Of a stretch of DNA of 64,000 bases, positions 61,901 to 64,000 are shown in pieces. Under the pieces are notes generated by a model. The model did no database searches. It worked only from the letters and a program-made list of their open reading frames with translations, and was not told the DNA's origin. Source of the DNA: Lineus longissimus (lineage: Eukaryota; Nemertea; Pilidiophora; Heteronemertea; Lineidae); assembly GCF_910592395.1 (NCBI RefSeq), contig NC_088318.1, forward strand, positions 17,176,349 to 17,240,348. Direction: 5' to 3'. Made by a program: the position numbers and the translations under genes. Position 1 is the stretch's first letter. Each line of letters starts with the position of its first letter.

Positions 61901-64000
61901 GGATATTAAACTCTTGGCGCGTTTGTTCAGACCACAAGCGAGGTGCGTGATTTCCGCCGTCACAGAGGAATGCAAGCTGATCAATTACAACAGTGTCATC
62001 AAAATGCAACAAATGTTCCTAAGATAAAAGGACCATGACCGTAAAAAGATGGGGTGGCATTGATATGGCTATAAATATAAATAATGGTGGCTATTGTTGT
62101 AATGTACTGAGTGGAAACATGATGAGTTTACCGTGAAGTCACGTTGTCACATGTCAGCACTTTGAAAATTACTTGTCCACTTGTGATTGTGAAATGTGTA
62201 ACAAGACCGGTGACAGTGTCACTTCTCTGTAAACCTCGCCATACCTGTTCGATGGCACTGCAGCTGGTCTCGTCTCAAAAATACCGGTAGGTATTCGCAA
62301 GCATTTTGACTCAGAAATAACTTATATCTGTTGTGTTTTTTGTTTCAGTCCGTGCCGCCAAGAGTGTCATAGATATCCGGGGTGGTGAGACGTCGGTGAC
62401 CGACCTCCTTGGTACGTTGACAGACAGCGCCAGCCTCAAGACGCAGAACACCAATGGCTACACATCAAAGTCAGGTCTCTATATTCGCTTGAAAGGAAAG
62501 TTTCATTATGGTTCAAAAGTTGTCGTGGCGTATGGGACTTTCTTTAGCTCGAAACGTAAGTAAACCTAATCCCTACAACCTGCCCTACCAAAGACAAGAA
62601 CCACTCTATATGCAACACCATTATCAGTAATTTCTGAATTCCTGGTACATTGTTATCGTAGACAAGCTTAATCCGCATTATTTATTAGGGAGTCAGATCA
62701 ACCCCCTTTGGATAATAAGATCAATTGTGCTTGAGGCAGTTTAGATCAACCTTGTTTGCGGCAGTAAGATCAACCAGGTTTGAGGCAATGAGATCAACCA
62801 GACCTTACTATTTGTACATTATTATTTTAACAATTACGTATGCAACCAAGCAACTCAGCCAGCTTGTTATCCCAACTCTTTCCTTCGGTTCCCAACATAT
62901 TTCAATTTTTCAGACGGATGTGCTGTCAAGTCGATGCGGGACCATAAATATTTCTGTATGAAGACCCACCGGTGTATATACGATGAGTTAGTCTGTGATT
63001 CTCACGATCACTGCGGGGACGGCCAGGACGAAAAGCTCGTTAACGGCTTGTGTAAAGGTAATTATACATGTAAGATATCAGATCTATTTATTTTGTTGAT
63101 TTGTAGAACTTCTCTAGATATGTAGATCGAAATAGCTGAATATAAAAAATTACAGTAGTTTGATAGTTTTTGACTTGTTGATTGTGAGCAGCGACTTCAT
63201 TTGGTCATCAGTGTGTGTGATATCCAGTGTTATCCTTATTTGTCATGTTATGTCACTATTTTTTCCATTATATCATTAAAGATTGTTTAAATATAAGTAA
63301 ATTAATCAGCGATTTGTCTGTTTTCAGCACGCGATCTCTACACGACATGTCCCACAGTGATGAAGACATGCCCAGATGGGAAATGTATCTTACTGGAGGA
63401 ATCCTGCAGTGATGGTAAGTGGTCAGGTCAGCCCCCTTCCAACTTCCCTCATGCATCCCAAGGCGTACCCCAATAGCCCAATCCAATATCCCGATGGAGC
63501 GTGTAACTTACAGGAGGAATCATCATACAAGGGCAGTCTATCATTGTTCACGTGCTAGGGAAGTTTTCTTCCACTGCTCAGGTATATCTGCCTGCTGATA
63601 TCGCCCAAGAAAGTTTGCTGAGACCCAGATGCTTTTCTCAGATGGTGCAAAATGAGTGAAGTCAAGATGATTCGGCTCGTCAAATTTCCCTTGTATGATT
63701 TCTTCCAGAATGTGAGAACGAGGACGATTTCCGATGTCACAATGAACAGTGCGTCTCCGGTGACCTTGAGTGCGATGGGTCCGACGACTGCGGGGACGGT
63801 TCTGATGAGCTTTACTGCTTGGGTAAGTTAGCGACAGATGGCGCGTCTCATAGCAAGCCAAGGAAATAGAATTGGCGTAAATGTAGTGGTGACATCATTC
63901 CTACTAGCCCTGGCTAGAGGGAAATTCCCTTTAGCTCAGTTGGTCGAGTGATGGCCTTATAAGCGAGAGGTCCAGGGTTCAATCCCCGGTTGGGCCTTGA
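7804..64000 (+). CDS. CUB- and LDLa-domain receptor-like protein, 5' part; gene runs off the right edge
   Basis: Nine exons can be chained without a stop: 7804-7959 (start ATG 7854), 52765-52955, 53343-53529, 56070-56105, 56239-56385, 62349-62555, 62914-63057, 63328-63414 and 63709-63822. This codes for 406 residues so far. The order is signal peptide (1-33), CUB-like domain 1 (about 36-162), linker, CUB-like domain 2 (about 174-291), LDLa (about 293-339), half LDLa-like (341-368) and LDLa (369-406). All junctions are phase 1 except one phase 0 inside CUB1. CUB plus LDLa modules occur together in LRP3/LRP10/LRP12-type receptors and NETO proteins, which bind ligands at the cell surface, but I cannot assign an ortholog. 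Further modules and any membrane segment would lie to the right. The link between exon 1 and exon 2 spans 44.8 kb and rests on matching phase and signal-peptide logic. Confidence 0.8.
8090..8155 (+). repeat. Possible decayed duplicate of the signal-peptide exon
   Basis: TTATCTTCAGTGCTCT here resembles CTCATCTTCGGTGCTCT in the exon at 7804-7959, and an ATG-ACAAAA-GT block follows in both. In the matching frame it reads [14 protein letters not shown], again hydrophobic, after an acceptor-like GTGTTTTTAG. Similarity covers only about 50 bases, about 185 bases downstream, so chance or a decayed tandem duplication are both possible. Confidence 0.3.
11267..11392 (+). repeat. Dispersed repeat copy 2 (shared with 6143-6235)
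   Basis: GGAACCTCCC, CGGACACCTCT, GGTCCCAAATGAG and CCATTCAAATTTACCTC occur in the same order as in the copy at 6143. No terminal inverted repeats or target duplications were found, so the class is unknown. Confidence 0.55.
15375..15560. repeat. Cluster of TGACCT / CCTTGACC motifs
   Basis: About seven TGACCT hexamers and further CCTTGAC variants lie in 185 bases. Two are the extended form TGACCTTGA (15375, 15512), the reverse complement of the TCAAGGTCA half-site used by ERR and FTZ-F1/NR5A nuclear receptors. The whole tract is a degenerate short repeat, so it may simply be low-complexity DNA. Regulatory use is an inference. Confidence 0.5.
17425..18800 (+). repeat. Degenerate tandem array, unit about 190-230 bp, about 6-7 copies
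   Basis: Equivalent blocks recur near 17636, 17822, 18028, 18229 and 18462. They have the form: a GTCT box, TTGACAATATTTCCTG-like text, a TCAATTGTTCTTT-like stretch, a GTC(C/A)AGG block, a CATGAAA block, an AAAAAGCAC block, and TGACCTAGTCATCAGGAC. Spacings are 186, 206, 201 and 233. Copies are strongly diverged, typical of an old satellite-like expansion. Confidence 0.7.
18845..19125 (+). repeat. T-rich tandem repeat, unit about 119 bp, 2.3 copies
   Basis: GAGTCCAAATATTTTTTTCA followed by a T run, TCTGCTCAAAATG and GAAACATCATCAGCC occurs at about 18860 and 18979. A third, partial copy (TTTTTTTTCTGCTCAAAC) lies near 19110. It directly follows the 200-bp array. Confidence 0.7.
20740..22140 (+). 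repeat. Field of diverged direct repeats
   Basis: Several pairs are visible. TTTCATGCATAAAA occurs near 20767 and 20970. ACTTGTGCTGA followed by CAGAACACCAGA occurs near 21190 and 21300. A longer pair (AGTAACTT, ATC, AGCAACA, CTTGGTACAT-like, TTACA, TTTGGTAG) occurs near 21870 and 22040. Unit lengths differ (about 110-205 bp), so this is not one clean array but several local duplications. Confidence 0.45.
22961..23110 (+). mobile_element. tRNA-derived SINE, copy A
   Basis: TGTAGTGGCTCAGACTCTC resembles a tRNA A box, and CCTAGTTTGATCCTC a degenerate B box. The head, including GGCGTGAGGCTCTGAG after the B box, matches the head of the minus-strand copy at 40179-40372 (GTGGCTCGGACTCTC, GGCGTGAAACTCT). 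It ends in an A+T-rich tail (AAATTAAATTAAATG). Confidence 0.5.
26714..26872 (+). repeat. Short diverged tandem repeat (about 55-85 bp spacing)
   Basis: GGGCTAGAGGAA, a T/C-rich CTCAGAG block and a CATGG-TTCAAT block recur at 26714 and 26769, partly at 26820 and 26855 (GGGCTGGAAGAAG). Confidence 0.55.
28183..28320 (+). repeat. Direct repeat pair, 103 bp apart
   Basis: TTGACACC followed by CAGTGAGAGAATTGG occurs at 28183 and 28286. Only these cores and little of the flanks match. Confidence 0.5.
28806..29745 (-). pseudogene. Minus-strand cluster of short open frames, possible gene relic
   Basis: Four short frames on the minus strand follow each other in different phases (about 29740-29464, 29557-29324, 29268-29071, 29171-28812). 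Some have protein-like composition, for instance [19 protein letters not shown] and [16 protein letters not shown]. Frame changes between them would fit a decayed gene or mobile-element relic. I recognise no family and the signal could be chance. Confidence 0.15.
31922..32094. mobile_element. MITE-like element with diverged terminal inverted repeats
   Basis: The left end CCGGTGTG-CAAGGGATAGT and the right end (reverse complement CCGGTGTGACAGCGGATATA) are imperfect inverted repeats that continue to an ATAGTCCG block, about 40 bases in all. The core is short (about 90 bp) and has no coding capacity. No clear target-site duplication was found, so the class is undetermined. Confidence 0.6.
36571..36845 (+). 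repeat. Tandem duplication, unit about 128 bp, plus partial third copy
   Basis: TTTGTCAAGGGAATTAT, then GATTTTTAACAGTTGGTTGG and AATTTGAA, occurs at 36571 and at 36699 with few differences. TTTGTCAAG and GAATCACCAAA recur once more near 36799 and 36836. Confidence 0.75.
38516..38920 (+). CDS. Divergent cytochrome c, intronless, nested in the giant intron
   Basis: This is an intact 134-residue open frame for a mitochondrial-type cytochrome c, the heme protein that carries electrons from complex III to complex IV. Heme attachment is CAMCH (C39, C42, H43). The conserved loop is [10 protein letters not shown] (52-61), the tryptophan is W84, and the second heme ligand is M105 in YMPGTKMVF. Numbering is offset by +25 from the usual animal protein, which is about 104 residues, so there is an extra N-terminal extension of about 25 residues. 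Unusual substitutions by alignment from memory: K8 to F, K13 to L, K72 to A, K73 to R, K87 to A, N52 to L and Y67 to F. The ATG is in good context (TTTCACCATG). No introns, frameshift or polyA tail are visible. It is probably an old retrogene or a specialised, for example germ-line, paralog rather than the housekeeping gene. Family certain, ortholog unknown. Confidence 0.92.
   Translation: MSKVTITFTAPEPSDHLGSLVCTSDDPLEKGHFIFKKLCAMCHTMEDGQDHKVGPNLHGIFERRAGSAKNFPYSEALENKGIHWNQETLDIFVENPARYMPGTKMVFHGLKAGEQRHWLITYLEKVTGSRTNGD
40179..40372 (-). mobile_element. tRNA-derived SINE, copy B
   Basis: On the minus strand the head reads GTGGCTCGGACTCTCGACTG then GAGGTTCCTGGTTCATTTCC (A and B box-like). 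A middle block TTTACTCCAACCAGGTATAT and GGGTACC follows, and the tail contains CTGATTGAGCAGCTC and CATCTGAGGTCTG. Head, middle and tail also occur, in the same order, in the plus-strand copy at 52988-53160. The middle block resembles the conserved domain of several invertebrate tRNA-SINEs, from memory. Confidence 0.72.
41605..41770 (+). mobile_element. Possible degenerate tRNA-SINE
   Basis: GTGGCGTGGTCTCGTAGTGCC followed about 30 bases later by TTGTTTCAATTTCTGG looks like decayed A and B boxes. CCTTGTGCAAG and a GGTACC further on fit the usual layout of invertebrate SINE bodies. No close copy in this window supports it. Confidence 0.25.
43446..43641. mobile_element. MITE, 196 bp, with perfect 16-bp TIRs and TATAA target duplication
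   Basis: The ends GGGCCGTTTAGACGAC and GTCGTCTAAACGGCCC are perfect inverted repeats, flanked on both sides by TATAA (43441-43445 and 43642-43646). Just inside, both ends carry GCGAAAA. The inner part has repeated ATCCGGAT boxes and a partial internal copy of the end (GCGTTTACACGACGAAAAA). It has no coding capacity, so it must be non-autonomous. Superfamily not assigned. Confidence 0.85.
44189..44876 (+). repeat. 27-bp minisatellite, about 25 copies, with higher-order repeat
   Basis: The unit is TGATAGTGTGCTGCTATGCTTTGTTAC with variants. The period is exactly 27 (nine codons), so frames stay open on both strands. A five-unit higher-order block (135 bp) starts at 44557 and recurs at 44692, the second copy with one extra unit. 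Variants alternate between GTTACTGAT, GTCAACAAT, GTCAATGAT and GTCACAGAT. This is a tandem repeat, not a gene. Confidence 0.92.
52765..52955 (+). CDS. CUB domain 1, first half
   Basis: Acceptor TTGCAG, donor GAG|GTGAGA, phase 1 in and phase 0 out. The translation contains [13 protein letters not shown], the CUB opening motif, then [19 protein letters not shown], the classical beta-strand ending in the x-Y-I-E-V-Y-D motif completed by the next exon. The usual first two cysteines of CUB are absent: the place of C-x-W is taken by YIYMIE. Confidence 0.85.
52988..53160 (+). mobile_element. tRNA-derived SINE, copy C, in intron between the two halves of CUB1
   Basis: It starts GGACAAGTGGCTTTGACTCT, continues with the block CTTACTCCAACCAGATG and ends with CTGATTGAGCTGCTCATC and TGAGGTCTGC. 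It matches copy B (40179-40372) along its length with substantial divergence. It fills much of a 387-bp intron and begins about 30 bases after the exon's donor site. Confidence 0.68.
53343..53529 (+). CDS. CUB domain 1, second half
   Basis: Acceptor CTTTCAG, donor TCTT|GTAAGT, phase 0 in and phase 1 out. It starts [14 protein letters not shown], continues to [14 protein letters not shown] and ends [11 protein letters not shown], the usual G-F-x-A-x-Y ending of a CUB domain. The only cysteines in the domain are the adjacent pair in TGCC. Confidence 0.85.
53530..56069 (+). other. Intron before the microexon; no recognised gene
   Basis: The intron holds several open frames of 70-95 codons (for example 54543-54827, 54867-55115 and 55417-55686) without recognisable domains. 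The phrases ATCGACGTCTTCGG (53755) and CAACGTCTTCGG (55468), each followed by AGAAAAAGT-like text, recur. A decayed element is conceivable but unsupported. Confidence 0.4.
56070..56105 (+). CDS. 36-nt microexon in the inter-CUB linker
   Basis: Flanked by TTTACATTACAG and ACAG|GTATGT, phase 1 on both sides; codes for [11 protein letters not shown] plus two split codons. The exon is needed: joining 53529 directly to 56239 would create TAA at the junction, whereas going through this exon gives TAT and then GAA. This is the main evidence for it, since 12 codons carry no domain signal. Confidence 0.6.
56239..56385 (+). CDS. CUB-like domain 2, first half
   Basis: Acceptor TTTTTTCAG, donor AAAT|GTAAGT, phase 1 in and out. 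It reads [18 protein letters not shown], then [18 protein letters not shown]. The C-L-W-V-L-R-P-P segment corresponds to the C-x-W-x-I-x-x-P core of CUB domains. It carries two cysteines. Confidence 0.8.
60785..61025 (+). repeat. Tandem duplication, period about 122 bp
   Basis: GATGACTCAACT, then TTCTGCT and AATACCTGTTGC, occurs at 60853 and 60975. A smaller repeat (CTCAAGGCCAGATCA / CTCAGGGCCAGATCA) lies just before. Confidence 0.65.
61426..61550 (+). repeat. Tandem duplication, period 72 bp
   Basis: CTGATTCGGCCTGGCTGTG followed by a CATCTCTC block, ATCAT and CAACACG occurs at 61426 and 61498. Confidence 0.75.
62349..62555 (+). CDS. CUB-like domain 2, second half
   Basis: Acceptor TTTTTTGTTTCAG, donor GAAAC|GTAAGT, phase 1 in and out. 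It reads [19 protein letters not shown], then [11 protein letters not shown] and VVVAYGTF. It fits the last strands of a CUB-like fold but has no cysteine, so the domain lacks its second disulfide. Confidence 0.78.
62914..63057 (+). CDS. LDL-receptor class A module 1
   Basis: Acceptor TTTTTCAG, donor AAAG|GTAATT, phase 1 in and out. All six cysteines of an LDLa module are present, with the calcium-binding cluster [12 protein letters not shown]. It begins [16 protein letters not shown] and ends VNGLCK. In this family the module binds calcium and protein or lipoprotein ligands. Confidence 0.93.
63328..63414 (+). CDS. Half LDLa-like exon
   Basis: Acceptor CTGTTTTCAG, donor GATG|GTAAGT, phase 1 in and out. 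It codes for a short cysteine-rich segment with [18 protein letters not shown] and SCSD. The spacing looks like the first half of an LDLa module, without the acidic calcium-binding end. It may be a degenerate module or a linker. Confidence 0.75.
63709..63822 (+). CDS. LDL-receptor class A module 2
   Basis: Acceptor TCTTCCAG, donor TTGG|GTAAGT, phase 1 in and out. All six cysteines are present and the calcium box is textbook: [16 protein letters not shown]. It is the last exon visible; the gene continues past 64000. Confidence 0.94.
63925..63997 (+). tRNA. tRNA-like sequence, anticodon position TAT; probably tRNA pseudogene or SINE head
   Basis: The length is exactly 73 nt with a perfect A box (TAGCTCAGTTGG, 63932-63943) and a good B box (GGTTCAATCC). 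The D arm forms, the T arm has one A-G mismatch, the anticodon stem pairs at only three of five positions, and the acceptor stem pairs at only three of seven. The loop CTTATAA would give anticodon UAU (isoleucine). The poor acceptor and anticodon stems argue against a working tRNA. The window ends too soon to see a SINE body. Confidence 0.5.

Larger units (their letters stand above)
56386..62348 (+). other. 6-kb intron inside CUB2
   Basis: No coding gene is recognised. The intron contains two local tandem duplications (60785-61025 and 61426-61550) and scattered short open frames only. Confidence 0.5.

Noticed and set aside
1-64000. CRISPR arrays, operons, riboswitches, bacterial-type promoters
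   Set aside because: The window is animal nuclear DNA; the tandem repeats lack unique spacers and no such features were seen.

Overview
This is nuclear DNA of a bilaterian animal: it has spliced genes with canonical GT-AG introns, animal-specific extracellular domains (CUB, LDL-receptor class A), tRNA-derived SINEs and small inverted-repeat transposons. No operons or bacterial signals are present. It is probably an invertebrate, perhaps a lophotrochozoan such as a mollusc, annelid or brachiopod. That guess rests only on the gene make-up and the repeat flavour, including a marked excess of the palindrome TACATGTA. It is an inference.

Layout: (1) 1-1200: end of an unidentified plus-strand gene at best (weak), with a G-quadruplex motif. 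(2) 2093-5519, minus strand: a complete seven-exon WRNIP1 gene that I could splice by hand into an uninterrupted 649-residue protein. (3) 5520-5770: short intergenic region, a likely bidirectional promoter. (4) From 7804 to beyond the right edge, plus strand: a secreted or membrane receptor-type gene. It has a signal-peptide exon, two CUB-like domains and at least two LDLa modules. Nine exons are seen, all but one junction are in phase 1, and the 3' end is missing. Its second visible intron is about 44.8 kb and fills 70% of the window.

(5) Inside that giant intron lies an intact, intronless and divergent cytochrome c gene (38516-38920). The same intron holds many repeats: a degenerate 200-bp satellite-like array, a T-rich 119-bp repeat, a 27-bp minisatellite with higher-order structure, two MITE-like elements and SINE copies. 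(6) The right edge ends in a tRNA-shaped sequence that is probably a SINE head or tRNA pseudogene.

The genes do not form a pathway: WRNIP1 acts in nuclear replication-fork protection, cytochrome c in mitochondria, and the CUB/LDLa protein at the cell surface or outside. The most interesting points are the divergent nested cytochrome c, which has lost most of its partner-docking lysines, the cysteine-poor CUB domains with an obligatory 36-nt microexon, and a three-copy SINE family recognisable only from internal comparison.
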